DNA of 60,412 bases, taken from contig VEMX01000043.1 of the NCBI GenBank assembly GCA_009711805.1, forward strand, positions 1 to 60,412, written 5' to 3'. The stretch is from Balneolaceae bacterium (GTDB lineage: Bacteria > Bacteroidota > Rhodothermia > Balneolales > Balneolaceae). Numbering within the stretch: position 1 is the first letter of the stretch; every line of letters begins with the position of its first letter. This document shows, in pieces, positions 1 through 8,668 of the stretch. The translations under genes and the position numbers were made by a program. Under the pieces are notes generated by a model. That model was given only the letters and a program-made list of their open reading frames with translations. It was not told where the DNA came from and did no database searches.

Positions 1-51
1 ATATAGAAGAATAGTGTTTAATCTTTATGAGAGCTTGGGTACTTTCAGTTT

Positions 52-311
52 ATGATAAAAAAGCTGTGTTATATACTTTTTTTAGGGCTGATGCTTTCTT
101 GTACAAGCACCCGCACCTTTGTGGATACGGAAAAAAAGGGAATCCTCTTGAACTAAGTCCGCCGCTGGCCCAAGAATTATTGTACCGGGTGTTTTTGATT
201 GGTGATGCAGGGGGAAATATTCGACTTCGTTTTGTGGTAAAACCAGATGGCGATCCCTTCATCGAGTTTCTTGATGAAGAGGGAAAAGCTGTTAAACGTC
301 TTGAGCCGTAA
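52..311 (+). CDS. Small lipoprotein whose reading frame needs a -1 shift
   Basis: An ATG at 52 opens a frame with a clear lipoprotein signal: basic MIKK start, hydrophobic stretch, then LMLSC with the lipidated Cys at about residue 17. This frame stops soon afterwards, near 156. The frame continuing from about 138 to the stop at 311 carries a protein-like body ending in a PFIEFLDEEGKAVKRL-type segment. The two join if the ribosome slips -1 at A-AAA-AAG (132-138), or if one A has been lost from the A7 run at 131-137. The frame that opens at 27 gives an implausible N-terminus, so I prefer the start at 52. Function unknown. It may be a decaying gene, a phase-variable gene, a programmed frameshift or a sequencing error. 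Confidence 0.5.
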
Positions 312-447
312 TAAATCATCAGACATTCCGGGGGATGGAGAGGTGGGTTTGTTCAACTCAAGATATGGTTGCTACTAATCTAATTTTTTGGATTTTGAAA
401 AGGAAATAATCATCACAAAAACCCAATCAAAGAAACTCAAAAATGAT

Positions 448-831
448 ATGAACTTAAATCAAGTCACTGTACCCTCACAAGATTTATCCGTATCCGTTCC
501 ATTTTATCAAAAGCTTGGGCTGAAACTCATTGTGGATGCACCACCTCATTATGCCAGGTTTGAATGTCCGGATGGTGAATCTACATTCTCTATTCATAAA
601 ACGAATGAACGACCATCAGGGTCGGGTGTTTATGTTTATTTTGAATGTGAGAATCTGGACGAAACGGTTGAAGGGCTTATCAAGAAAGGAATTAAGTTCG
701 ATGAAAAACCAACCGATAAACGATGGCTTTGGCGCGAAGCCAGATTAAAAGACCCCGATGGCAACCAGTTGATTCTATTCTATGGTGGTGAGAATAGAAA
801 AAATCCCCCGTGGAGGATTGAGGATGCGTAG
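448..831 (+). CDS. VOC (glyoxalase/bleomycin-resistance) family protein
   Basis: A protein of 127 residues with the vicinal-oxygen-chelate pattern: an N-terminal strand (NQVTVPSQDLSVSVPFYQKLGL) followed by the late signature LKDPDGNQLILFY typical of single-domain glyoxalase-like proteins. Such proteins bind a metal and act as lyases, isomerases or dioxygenases; the substrate cannot be read from sequence. The frame is open from a TTG at 388, but the ATG at 448 places the first VOC strand at the N-terminus as in relatives, so I chose it. It sits alone between two degraded genes in AT-rich DNA, which suggests an accessory region. Confidence 0.75.
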   Translation: MNLNQVTVPSQDLSVSVPFYQKLGLKLIVDAPPHYARFECPDGESTFSIHKTNERPSGSGVYVYFECENLDETVEGLIKKGIKFDEKPTDKRWLWREARLKDPDGNQLILFYGGENRKNPPWRIEDA

Positions 832-984
832 TCGCCGGTAATAGAATCCAATAACTTTTTCTAATTGGTTGCGTAGCTGGTTAAGTCTTATAGTTCCATT
901 AATGTTCCTTTACTAATAAAAACATACAGTACAAATCATTATTTACATGATAAGAAATGTTCACTTTCCCCTTGGCCGCCGTCT

Positions 985-1284
985 TTGTTTTTTAAAAAAA
1001 ACTTAGCTTTCTTTTTGCTCTCAGTAATAATTTCACCCAATTTATTTGCCCAAGATTCGGATTTATCAGACAGTAAATACAAAATCCAAGACCCTGTTCA
1101 TATCCCCACCCAAAGCGGAGTTGATATATCTGCTATTATAGTCAGTAATAAATTAGTTGAAGAGCCTGTGCCAGTTGTACTTTTTTATACCACATATCAT
1201 CAGGGGGGAGGGGATGCGGGTGAGCCATTAGAAATTCAATGGTATAATAATAGTTACATTGAGATTCCGGTTTGGAAAGATTAA
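985..1284 (+). pseudogene. Remnant of a secreted CocE/NonD-type hydrolase
   Basis: A TTG-started frame of 99 residues with a signal peptide (FFKKNLAFFLLSVIISPNLFAQ). It is followed by the N-terminal strand pattern of X-Pro dipeptidyl-peptidase/CocE-type alpha/beta hydrolases: VHIPTQSGVDISAIIV, then PVPVVLFYTTYHQGGGD. Intact members run to 550-650 residues with a GxSYxG nucleophile elbow, absent here. The last 20 or so residues (EIQWYNNSYIEIPVWKD) read like a natural hydrolase C-terminus, so a large internal deletion that kept both ends is likely. Almost certainly non-functional as an enzyme, although a short secreted product could still be made. Confidence 0.6.
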
Positions 1285-1335
1285 TCTGAAATACTTCAGC
1301 GTGACTACTTCAATTTTATCTGAATTGGATAGACA

Positions 1336-1806
1336 ATGACTGCAAAACAATATTTTAAGTACGCATTTCTGAGTCCGCTTATATTTCCAGTCATAGTGTT
1401 GCTACTTGAAACATTGATAAGCTCATTTACCGGCTGGGATTTCGGTGAACTTACCGGATTCCTGTTAATGACAGTTACTTTGGGTGGGATTCCCTACCTG
1501 ATCTTTTTAATGGGATTTTATCGATGGATAAAGGATAAAAGTGAGAGTCAAATTCACTTTTCCAGTTATCTGTTTCCAGTGTTTTATATGCTTATTTTTC
1601 TTATTTGGTTAGTTGTCTATAGTCTGATTGTAAGCCCTGAAAATTTTGATAATCTATTTTCTTTCCTTACCAGTGAATACTTATGGGATTCTTACTATAC
1701 ATTTGGTAAGATCGCGGTTGTTGTCGCCTATTCATATATACTTCTAATTAACTTAGGCTATTGGGTACTCAAAATTGGTAATAAGTTTTCTATAAATAGT
1801 AATTAA
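1336..1806 (+). CDS. Four-helix integral membrane protein, function unknown
   Basis: A 156-residue protein with four predicted membrane helices at about residues 10-30, 38-62, 77-99 and 122-145, and no recognisable catalytic or binding motif. I do not recognise the family. It starts with ATG shortly after the hydrolase remnant and is AT-rich like its surroundings. There is no obvious operon partner, because about 600 bp without genes follow. Confidence 0.6.
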   Translation: MTAKQYFKYAFLSPLIFPVIVLLLETLISSFTGWDFGELTGFLLMTVTLGGIPYLIFLMGFYRWIKDKSESQIHFSSYLFPVFYMLIFLIWLVVYSLIVSPENFDNLFSFLTSEYLWDSYYTFGKIAVVVAYSYILLINLGYWVLKIGNKFSINSN

Positions 1807-2413
1807 ACTCAATGCGTTTATCTTAGTATGTGTTAGTGCGTGCTATAACCTCTTTCAACGCGTTTATGCATTAGAAAGTCAACTTATTTCGTACTTCTCC
1901 TTAGGTCCTGACAAATAAGTTGACAAGACACCTTTATGATCAAAAGTTGTTGGGCTGCTTGACCGCTTTTCCTCCTCCCGGATGTACGAAACTTTTCTGT
2001 AAGTGGACATGAATCCAGTCCAGGCGTTTAGCTGAGACTACCTTACTTTTGAAAGGCGTCTATTATCTTATATGGCTTAGTATTCTCCCAAGGGGATTCC
2101 TTCGGTAAAAAGATGGCCGGGGGGGGCTAACCGGACGTGAATCTTACCAACGAATGGGTAGATTATGCGTTGAAAATAGCCTCTCCCGACCAGATCCCAA
2201 ACTTAAATATGAAACAAACTTTTTCCCACAAAAGCCGGGTACCGGCTAATTCAAAAAATAACTACGTTGTTAACCTACACAAGCAAGCAAGACTCCCAGA
2301 CACACTAATTGGGTAAGTACCGTTTTATCACATTCGGGACAAAGGTTTGTTTTTGTGGTGCCTCCCACCCCGGACTTCACCTTTCACTCCTGCAACCAAC
2401 CAAGAGAATAAAA
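1807..2413. other. Gene-free spacer with a 12-bp inverted repeat
   Basis: About 600 bp in which I see no convincing gene on either strand. It contains a perfect 12-bp inverted repeat, GTCAACTTATTT (1878-1889) and AAATAAGTTGAC (1913-1924), with no T-run after it, so it is not a classical terminator. It also holds a G8 run near 2119-2126. It lies between a plus-strand and a minus-strand gene that converge, in a stretch already rich in broken genes, so decayed DNA is the likely content. Confidence 0.4.
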
Positions 2414-3220
2414 CTACTTCGGCCTCAGCTTTGTAAAACAGACGATGCCTTTGGTGAGCTGTTCTTCTACCCGAAATCCCGCCTGGTTGAATAGTTTGTT
2501 GCTTTCATCAACGGTCCAGAAACGAATCCCTCCTAACGAAACAGATTCCTGAAGCAGCCGGCCGTACCATGCATCTGCTTTGATAAGGTGCATCATAAAA
2601 AATACGCCATCTTCTTTAATAACGCGGTGGGCTTCATATAATACTTTCAATTCTTCGGTGAGCTCGTTTAAAGTACCCCCCATAACAATGCCATCAAACG
2701 TTTTACTGAAAAAGGGGAGGTTTCGGCCATCGGCCCTCAGCAGGAACAAATCTGTTTCATCTGCTTCGGCTTTAAAACGGGCTTCTTCCAGCATCTGTGA
2801 AGAAAAATCGAGGGCTACAATATCTGCCTTTTTCTGGGCTGCTTTAAGAGCACGCCCATACAAAGCAGTAGAACAACCAAAGTCCAGGTATAAGCCGCCT
2901 TCTTTGGGTGCGGTCCATTCTATTAATAATTCATGCTCTTTTTCAATAGGAAAGTCTTCGCCCGATAACAAAGACAATGAGCGTTTACGCCATATATCTT
3001 CATAGATTGCCGCCGTAAGTTTCCAGTGGTTCGTACTTTGGGCTATAGAAGTAAAACCAGGTTCTTCTCCCAACAAATCAATTATATTATTTGTTACCTG
3101 GTACTCATCTCCATCCTGAGAACACACAGCCCCGTTAAAAGGAGTTGCTAAAGATGATACTTCATCCGGTACCATGATGTCTGCCCTTTCATTTACCGGT
3201 GAGCGTAGTTCAAGTGTCAT
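2414..3220 (-). CDS. Class I SAM-dependent methyltransferase
   Basis: A 268-residue protein with a Rossmann methyltransferase core. Motif I is LDFGCSTALYG (about 112-122), motif II is the acidic end of strand 2 (IVALDFSSQML), and post-motif LLRADGRNLPFFSKTFDGIVMGGTLNEL matches the Methyltransf_11 layout of small-molecule methyltransferases. The first 60 residues contain no Cys4 zinc site, so this is not an obvious RlmA-type enzyme. The substrate is unknown. It lies downstream of the SAM hydrolase and dnaN on the same strand with an 85-bp gap, so it may be co-transcribed; the neighbouring SAM hydrolase hints at a SAM-related context only. Confidence 0.8.
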   Translation of the reverse strand: MTLELRSPVNERADIMVPDEVSSLATPFNGAVCSQDGDEYQVTNNIIDLLGEEPGFTSIAQSTNHWKLTAAIYEDIWRKRSLSLLSGEDFPIEKEHELLIEWTAPKEGGLYLDFGCSTALYGRALKAAQKKADIVALDFSSQMLEEARFKAEADETDLFLLRADGRNLPFFSKTFDGIVMGGTLNELTEELKVLYEAHRVIKEDGVFFMMHLIKADAWYGRLLQESVSLGGIRFWTVDESNKLFNQAGFRVEEQLTKGIVCFTKLRPK

Positions 3221-3305
3221 GACTGTTCTATTTTTGAATTCGCAAGTGGAGTACGCCTATATGTTGTTGGTGTTACACTATCAACTATAAAGTTTTTGCC
3301 TGAGA

Positions 3306-4094
3306 TTATTTCTGTAACACTATTGAAATTTGTGCACCCTTATCAACACTTAACATCTTGCTGGCATTTCCTTTGTTGATCCCTATTTCAAGCATGCCCG
3401 AACTTCCTATATAAGCGGCCGGTTCGCCTTCTTCCACTTCCCCAAATGTATTCACAAATTTTGCGAGCATGGTATTGCCCACATATATTTTCACCTCGCC
3501 CGAATCTATGGTGTCTTTTACTAAATCATCCGGAATATTGGTAACCAGGTTCCCAAACCGGTCGATGTGCACAATCCAGCCCTGTAATCCATCTTTATCG
3601 GCAAGCGGTACGGCCCAGTGATAGGTAACCAGATCATCGACAGGATCTCCAAGCTGCCCGATGGGAGTTCCATTGCCAAGATGAGCTGCAACGGGAGCAA
3701 AAACATCTCTCCCATGAAACGTATTTGACGGGTGTTCTCGCCAGAACTCCTTTTTGTTCAGCTTATATGCTTCAACTTCGAACTCATCATAGAAAAGGGA
3801 AAAAATGCCATTATCAGGGCCTACAAAAAACTGATCTTCAATTTTGAGAGCGATAGGATTCCGGCTGGTTCCTACTCCGGGATCCACTACCACCAGGTGA
3901 ACTGTTCCCTCCGGAAAAAGTAAAGCAGAATTGCGAATAACCCATGCCCCTGCCATAATATCCTGAGGCGGAATATCATGCGATACATCAATCAGGCGAG
4001 CTTCAGGTGCCAGTCCCAGCATAACCGCCTTCATGGCGCTTACATAATAGTCCTGTAAACCAAAGTCAGTAGTGAGGGTTATAATTTGGCTCAT
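3306..4094 (-). CDS. SAM hydrolase (DUF62 / SAM hydroxide adenosyltransferase)
   Basis: A 262-residue protein of the family that includes fluorinases and chlorinases; non-halogenating members convert S-adenosylmethionine and water to adenosine and methionine. Visible family motifs are the N-terminal ITLTTDFGLQDYYVSAMKAVM, VVDPGVGTSRNPIAL with the conserved Arg, FVGPDNGIFS and FHGRDVFAPVAAHL with the conserved His and Asp. The C-terminal domain (residues about 170-262) has the GWIVHIDRFGNLVTNI pattern. I chose the ATG at 4094, whose A is the last base of the dnaN stop (TGATG), over an in-frame TTG one codon upstream. The overlap indicates translational coupling to dnaN. Confidence 0.88.
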   Translation of the reverse strand: MSQIITLTTDFGLQDYYVSAMKAVMLGLAPEARLIDVSHDIPPQDIMAGAWVIRNSALLFPEGTVHLVVVDPGVGTSRNPIALKIEDQFFVGPDNGIFSLFYDEFEVEAYKLNKKEFWREHPSNTFHGRDVFAPVAAHLGNGTPIGQLGDPVDDLVTYHWAVPLADKDGLQGWIVHIDRFGNLVTNIPDDLVKDTIDSGEVKIYVGNTMLAKFVNTFGEVEEGEPAAYIGSSGMLEIGINKGNASKMLSVDKGAQISIVLQK

Positions 4095-5209
4095 CAAGCA
4101 TAGTTATTGAGCATTACCGGCATTACCAGCATTAGTATATCTTCGTTTTCATCCTCTTCGGATGGTTTTACAATACCTGCGCGGTTGGGAGATGAAAACT
4201 CAAAAGTTACTTCATCGTCATCAATATTACTTAGCACATCACCCAGGTACTTCGCATTGAAGCCAATCTCCATAGCTTCTTCGGTATATTCGCAACTGAT
4301 GGTTTCCTTAGCCTCACTGCTCATATCCAAATCCTCGGCACGTATGGTCAGCTTGTCTTCTTCCAGCTGAAGACGGATTTGGCGGGTGGTTGTGCTTGAA
4401 AAGATTGCGACCCTTTTAACCGTCGATAGCATCTGATCTTTACTAATGGTTAAAAACTTGTCATTATCCCGGGGAATTACAGAGTCGTAATTTGGATACT
4501 GTTCATTAATTAAGCGGGTGATCACAATGGTACTTTCGCTCTTAAAACGGGCGTGATCTTCTGTAACATTCAAATCACAGCTTTCACCCGAAATTGTTTT
4601 CTGTATCAGGCTGAGTGCTTTATCCGGCACAATAAAATTGACATCGTTATCTGCCGTAATATCTTTGTTGGAATATTTCACCAGCCGGTGGCCATCGGTA
4701 GCCACAAACTTACTGTCTTCAGTTCCGATCTGGAAATATACCCCCATCATGGCAGGTCTGAGATCATCACTGGAAACTGCAAACAATGTTTTTTGGATGG
4801 CCTTATGAATATTATCTGAAGTTGTACTAATGGAGATACCATCGTCCAGGTTGGGAATTTCGGGGAATTCATCTGCATCGTCACCAACCAGTTTATAGGT
4901 TCCTTTATCGGTGCGGAACTTAATATTCTTTCGTTCATCTACGTCAAAGAACACACGTATATCCGGTAATTGGCGAAGTGTTTCCAGCAATCTTCTGGCT
5001 GGTATGGCAACAGCTCCATCTTCTTCAATATCGGCATCTATATATTCAATGATCGATATTTCAAGATCCGTGGCTGTCAGCTTGAGCTTCCCATCTTCGC
5101 TTTCAAAGAGGATCGTTTCCAGGATAGGCAAGGTTGCTTTTGAAGGAACAGCCCCGATTACCGCCGACAAGCCCTTATTCAGTTCGCTACTTGATACAGA
5201 AAATTTCAT
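4094..5209 (-). CDS. dnaN: DNA polymerase III sliding clamp, beta subunit
   Basis: A 371-residue protein matching the usual length of the beta clamp (366-380). It begins MKFSVSSSELNKGLSAVIGAVPSKATLPILE and contains the LLETLRQLPD, ATDGHRLVKY and MLVMPVMLNNYA elements. The C-terminal MPVML feeds the hydrophobic pocket that binds polymerase and other clamp-binding peptides. The ring-shaped dimer tethers replicative polymerase to DNA. The gene is not next to dnaA or recF; instead a SAM hydrolase gene overlaps its stop codon and a divergent porV-like gene lies upstream. No cluster of DnaA boxes is seen, so this is probably not the replication origin. Confidence 0.97.
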   Translation of the reverse strand: MKFSVSSSELNKGLSAVIGAVPSKATLPILETILFESEDGKLKLTATDLEISIIEYIDADIEEDGAVAIPARRLLETLRQLPDIRVFFDVDERKNIKFRTDKGTYKLVGDDADEFPEIPNLDDGISISTTSDNIHKAIQKTLFAVSSDDLRPAMMGVYFQIGTEDSKFVATDGHRLVKYSNKDITADNDVNFIVPDKALSLIQKTISGESCDLNVTEDHARFKSESTIVITRLINEQYPNYDSVIPRDNDKFLTISKDQMLSTVKRVAIFSSTTTRQIRLQLEEDKLTIRAEDLDMSSEAKETISCEYTEEAMEIGFNAKYLGDVLSNIDDDEVTFEFSSPNRAGIVKPSEEDENEDILMLVMPVMLNNYA

Positions 5210-5232
5210 GAATTCGATTTTTAAATAAGTTT

Positions 5233-5262
5233 AAGGGCAATTTTATCCCCAAAGTTGCCCTT
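5233..5262 (-). promoter_or_regulatory. 8-bp hairpin in the dnaN leader
   Basis: AAGGGCAA (5233-5240) and TTGCCCTT (5255-5262) form a perfect 8-bp stem with a 14-nt loop, about 24 bp upstream of the dnaN start, on the transcript of that gene. No T-run follows directly, so it looks like an mRNA leader hairpin or operator rather than a terminator. Inference only. Confidence 0.35.
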
Positions 5263-5395
5263 TCATTGAAGTGTGCTTATACTAAGAAATACTCGGTCTC
5301 TCTGCAACACGTAAGAGAGCAAAATTCTACTCAAATAAGTCCCCATATATATCGTTTAAGCGCTACTGTCACTATATAATCTACAATAGTTATCA

Positions 5396-6469
5396 ATGAT
5401 TCGTTTTTTCTCAGCGCTTGTATTAACTGCTTTTCTTTATCCGGTTCAGCTTACAGCTCAGTCATCGCAGGCTAAATACGGCAATGATTTTTTGAGTACC
5501 GGCGGCGGCGCCCGCGCCCTTGGCATGGGAAGTGCTCAAGTAGCGCTGGCTAATGATGTAACCGCCGGATACTGGAATGTAGCAGGACTTACAGCCATGG
5601 AGCAACCTCAACTCATTTATATGCATGCTGAACGCTTCAATGGCATTGTGGGATATGATTATGGAGCCGCTGCCATGCCGCTGGATTCTGATAAAGGAGT
5701 AGTAGCCCTTAGTTTTTTCCGGCAGGGAGTGGATAACATTGCCAACACGTTGAACGCCTGGGATCGCGAACGAAATCAGCCCAAAGAAAATGTAGAAGAC
5801 TATATCACCAAGTTCAGTGCAGCGGATATGGCCCTGTTTTTCTCTTATGCCAAAAAGCGCAGTCAGCACCTTTCCTATGGTGCTTCCGTCAAAATCATCC
5901 ATCAAAAACTGGGGCCTTTTGCCCAGGCCTGGGGGTATAGCCTGGATGTAGGTGCCACTTTAAAAACTTCTATTGCCGATTTGGGTATCTCGGTTCGGGA
6001 TGTCACAACTATGCAAAAAATGTGGAGTATTGACGAGGATCAGTTTGAAGGAGTAGCAACCCAATTCGACAGCCTTGGAGCTACTCTGCCCACCGGCCAG
6101 AATGAGTTTGTACTTCCTTCTCTGAAGATAGGGGCTTCCCGTATGTTTAACGTTCGTGATTTTGATATTCTTGCAGCTGTGGATGCAGATCTCTTGTTTG
6201 AAAACCGACAGGCTTATTACATCAACATGGGGAGCATGAGTGTGGAACCTCATATTGGAACGGAAGTCACCTACAAGAACCGTATCAGTCTGCGTACCGG
6301 GTTAACTGATTTTGTCACCGACCCCGAAGCCGGTTTTTCGGTTTCTCCTACACTGGGTATGGGACTTAAGCTTTCCTCTTTTGTGCTGGATTATGGCTTT
6401 GCGAGCTTTGCCGGCGCTTCCAGTAACCTGGGATTTACCCATCGCATTTCGTTGCGTTTTGATATTTGA
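5396..6469 (+). CDS. PorV/PorQ-family outer-membrane beta-barrel protein
   Basis: A 357-residue protein with a signal peptide (about residues 1-22, ending LTAQ) and the family's N-terminal signature GGGARALGMGSAQVALANDVTAGYWNVAGL. This signature is shared by PorV/PorQ (type IX secretion) and related FadL-fold barrels. The rest has barrel-like alternating strands and ends in FTHRISLRFDI, a C-terminal aromatic or hydrophobic residue pattern expected for Bam-dependent insertion. A role in type IX secretion is possible but cannot be decided here, because no other por genes are nearby. Its last 137 bp plus 38 bp beyond the stop are duplicated at 8855-9029. Confidence 0.8.
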   Translation: MIRFFSALVLTAFLYPVQLTAQSSQAKYGNDFLSTGGGARALGMGSAQVALANDVTAGYWNVAGLTAMEQPQLIYMHAERFNGIVGYDYGAAAMPLDSDKGVVALSFFRQGVDNIANTLNAWDRERNQPKENVEDYITKFSAADMALFFSYAKKRSQHLSYGASVKIIHQKLGPFAQAWGYSLDVGATLKTSIADLGISVRDVTTMQKMWSIDEDQFEGVATQFDSLGATLPTGQNEFVLPSLKIGASRMFNVRDFDILAAVDADLLFENRQAYYINMGSMSVEPHIGTEVTYKNRISLRTGLTDFVTDPEAGFSVSPTLGMGLKLSSFVLDYGFASFAGASSNLGFTHRISLRFDI

Positions 6470-6507
6470 ATTTTAGTTTCTGGCAATATCAAAGAGGGGG
6501 AACCAGG
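6333..6507. repeat. 175-bp direct repeat, copy A (3' end of the porV-like gene)
   Basis: This copy spans the last 137 bp of the porV-like gene and 38 bp past its stop. It matches 8855-9029 over 175 bp with four mismatches that I counted by eye. The two copies bracket the AT-rich island 6508-8854. Copy A is part of the intact gene; copy B is the orphan. Confidence 0.9.
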
Positions 6508-6868
6508 ATTACGTAGGATTAGAGGAATTAGAGGGATGGTTCTTATAATCCTGTCAACTCGATCAGCCATATTAATGGAATAGAATCGTTTATGAGCTTT
6601 ACTAAATGTCTGTTGACGCAATTTAGAGGTGTTCCGAAACATTGCACTTGAAAGAAACAGGGTTCCACTTTAGTCATCGAAACAATACCCTATACTCTTG
6701 CTAAAGAAGCTTAGAGACAATCTTTTCTAAGCCGTTTGCTTCATCAGCCCCCTTACAAAAATTTCAACTCAATTAATAAATTTTGTAAGGAATAACAATA
6801 ATATTGCTCTTACTGATAAATTAGTTCTGTTAGAATATCTTTTTTGAAAATGTAAAACCATTAATACT
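6508..6868. other. Spacer at the left edge of the inserted island
   Basis: About 360 bp without a convincing gene. The first 50 bp carry short GGATTAGAGGAATTAGAGG-type iterations and then a matching TATAATCCTG, a weak palindromic arrangement (AGGATTA near 6510-6522 against TAATCCT near 6546-6552). A short frame on the minus strand here has no coding character. The rest is AT-rich and probably contains the promoter of the downstream regulator gene. Confidence 0.4.
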
Positions 6869-7249
6869 ATGAAAGAAGAAAGGAAGCCTATAGAAATATC
6901 AATTACTGTCCTAAAGAAAAATTTAAATCTCATAGCCACTATCCAAGAATGGGCAGAGTTTATGTGCTATGAAAATTCCAAATTATTTTCAAGGCATTTT
7001 ATAAGATATTTTCACGCTACACCGATCAAAGTATTAATAGAAGTAAGAATTAAGAGCATTATTAAAGAGTTGAAGCGCAACTCATATACTTGTAGACAAA
7101 TTGCTTCGCATCACAGCTTGCCTGATGAAAAAGCACTGAATAGCTTTATGAAGCGGCATCTTGGGAAACCTCCCACACGCATAAGAAACATGTCCAAGGA
7201 GGATTCACTCAAATTAATGGAAAAAAAGAGGAGTAACATTAAGGAGTAA
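6869..7249 (+). CDS. AraC-type DNA-binding domain protein (HTH only)
   Basis: A 126-residue protein that is almost entirely an AraC/XylS DNA-binding domain. The first helix-turn-helix lies around residues 28-52 (AEFMCYENSKLFSRHFIRYFH), followed by the TPIKVLIEVRIKSIIKEL linker helix. A second HTH ends in FMKRHLGKPPTRIR, the counterpart of the usual F-K-x-x-G-x-(T/S)-P-x-x-(Y/F)-R tail. There is no ligand-binding domain. It is the first gene of the island and probably regulates the secreted-peptide and propeller genes that follow on the same strand. Confidence 0.65.
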   Translation: MKEERKPIEISITVLKKNLNLIATIQEWAEFMCYENSKLFSRHFIRYFHATPIKVLIEVRIKSIIKELKRNSYTCRQIASHHSLPDEKALNSFMKRHLGKPPTRIRNMSKEDSLKLMEKKRSNIKE

Positions 7250-7317
7250 AAATGAGGATTTATAATTAAATAATGAATTCTTATAATCCTATATCAATTT
7301 TAACGAGCAGGAATACT

Positions 7318-7593
7318 ATGAAAAAATTCTTACTTATTTTTACCACATTATTCTTATTAACAATAATGCCTTTCAACAAGATAACTAATGCTCAGGACCC
7401 TGGATGGTTCGGAACCAGATATACTTGTGCTACTGATCATTGTGATATTCGTTTATACCAGAATGAAGTATTTTTTATTTATTGGGAACTTGAGGTACGA
7501 TGTCTCAATGACAGTGGTAATTATGTAAGAGGTTCTTATTCTGGAAGTGGAGTCTATCCAGGTTCTCTATGTAATGGTGCTGTTGCACTGTAA
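7318..7593 (+). CDS. Small secreted peptide with four cysteines
   Basis: A 91-residue product with a Sec signal peptide (MKKFLLIFTTLFLLTIMPFNKITNAQ, cleavage about residue 26). The mature part is about 65 residues with four Cys (YTC, DHC, VRC, SLC) and is Gly/Ser/Tyr-rich near its end. The frame is open from 7273, but the ATG at 7318 starts exactly at the signal peptide. I do not recognise the family. Its position directly before a 6-bladed propeller lipoprotein recalls Bacteroidota NVEALA-type peptides, although the NVEALA motif itself is absent. Compare the analogous gene at 48655. Confidence 0.55.
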   Translation: MKKFLLIFTTLFLLTIMPFNKITNAQDPGWFGTRYTCATDHCDIRLYQNEVFFIYWELEVRCLNDSGNYVRGSYSGSGVYPGSLCNGAVAL

Positions 7594-7605
7594 ATAAGAC
7601 TAAAT

Positions 7606-8655
7606 ATGAGAATATTAGCACTATTTTTGGCAGGAACTATATCAACAGTTCTAACCTTGATAAGTTGCAATACTCCGAATGAAAGGCAGGTTGAAACTTA
7701 TATAGCAAGTTTGTCAGAGGTGGATGATCTGAAACAGAGGGTGAATTTGTTAGATATTCAAGAGCCATACCTCCTTTCATTCTTTTCTACCATACAGGCT
7801 GCAAAAGGTGGATTAGTTTTGACACCAGCTACATCTTCATCCGAAATTGCACTGTTAAATTTAAGCCATACGGATCAGCAGATATGCTGCCCCACCTTAT
7901 CTTCTCTGGCCGTAAAAGGCAGAGGACCGGGGGAGGTGAAGGGAATATCATCAAGCACCAAGAGCATTTTCTCAGACACTTTGATATTTTACTCCCTTAT
8001 TGATGCCAAATTTTTACTCTACAACAAAAACCTGAGATTAATTGATGAATGGCTTTTCAGCCAGAGAAAATTAACAATAAGTGGTAATTTTGCTTACGGA
8101 AATAGAAAACTTATAATCCCAACTACTCCGAGGAGTAACAATGGTTATCTGCTAAATATTTATGATGTGGGAACGGGAAAAAGTATCAATGCAATACCGG
8201 CCCGGGTGCCGACAGGCTATCAACCGGCGGTCAGGAATTCTATTTCAGCAATAGCGGCAACTCCAGAGTATATCGTACTTGCATTTGTTGGTGACAGGGA
8301 ATTTCAGGTATTGAACTACGCTGGGAAGTTAGTAGGCAAGATTAGAATGGGGAAGAACGATCCTATAGGTGAACCTTTTCAGATACAAAATCCAATGCAT
8401 GCTCCTAAAGGTACTGAATATATCCCTAAAATAGAATATTATAATCGCCACCTGGTGGTGCTGTACAATACAAAATTACTACTGTTTGAAATGCGGGATT
8501 TTGAGCTTAAAAAGCAGTTAACTTTTTATTCAGGTGGAATAGAAGAAGAAGCTTTGAAGATATCAGATTTCAGTATTGGTGATGGACTTTTATATCTCCG
8601 CAGTGGAAGAAGTAAGCTTTACAAAGCCCCCATAAATCAATTCTGGAAAGATTAG
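7606..8655 (+). CDS. BF3164-like 6-bladed beta-propeller lipoprotein
   Basis: A 349-residue protein with a lipoprotein signal (TLISC, lipidated Cys 21). The body has features of the TolB-like/BF3164 propeller family: LAVKGRGPGEV (the (G/A)-x-G-x-GPGE motif), repeated I-Y-D/L-Y-N blade ends and a late IPKIEYYNRHLVVLYNTKLLL blade. It probably faces the periplasm or cell surface. It follows the four-Cys peptide gene by 12 bp, so the two are likely co-transcribed. The same pairing recurs at 48655-50031, and in both propellers the lipidated Cys is residue 21. Confidence 0.7.
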   Translation: MRILALFLAGTISTVLTLISCNTPNERQVETYIASLSEVDDLKQRVNLLDIQEPYLLSFFSTIQAAKGGLVLTPATSSSEIALLNLSHTDQQICCPTLSSLAVKGRGPGEVKGISSSTKSIFSDTLIFYSLIDAKFLLYNKNLRLIDEWLFSQRKLTISGNFAYGNRKLIIPTTPRSNNGYLLNIYDVGTGKSINAIPARVPTGYQPAVRNSISAIAATPEYIVLAFVGDREFQVLNYAGKLVGKIRMGKNDPIGEPFQIQNPMHAPKGTEYIPKIEYYNRHLVVLYNTKLLLFEMRDFELKKQLTFYSGGIEEEALKISDFSIGDGLLYLRSGRSKLYKAPINQFWKD

Positions 8656-8668
8656 AGGCCATGAGACT

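Noticed and set aside
4094-5395. Replication origin next to dnaN
   Set aside because: Only isolated near-matches to a DnaA box (for example TTATCCCCA near 5243) are present, and dnaA and recF are absent, so an origin is not supported.
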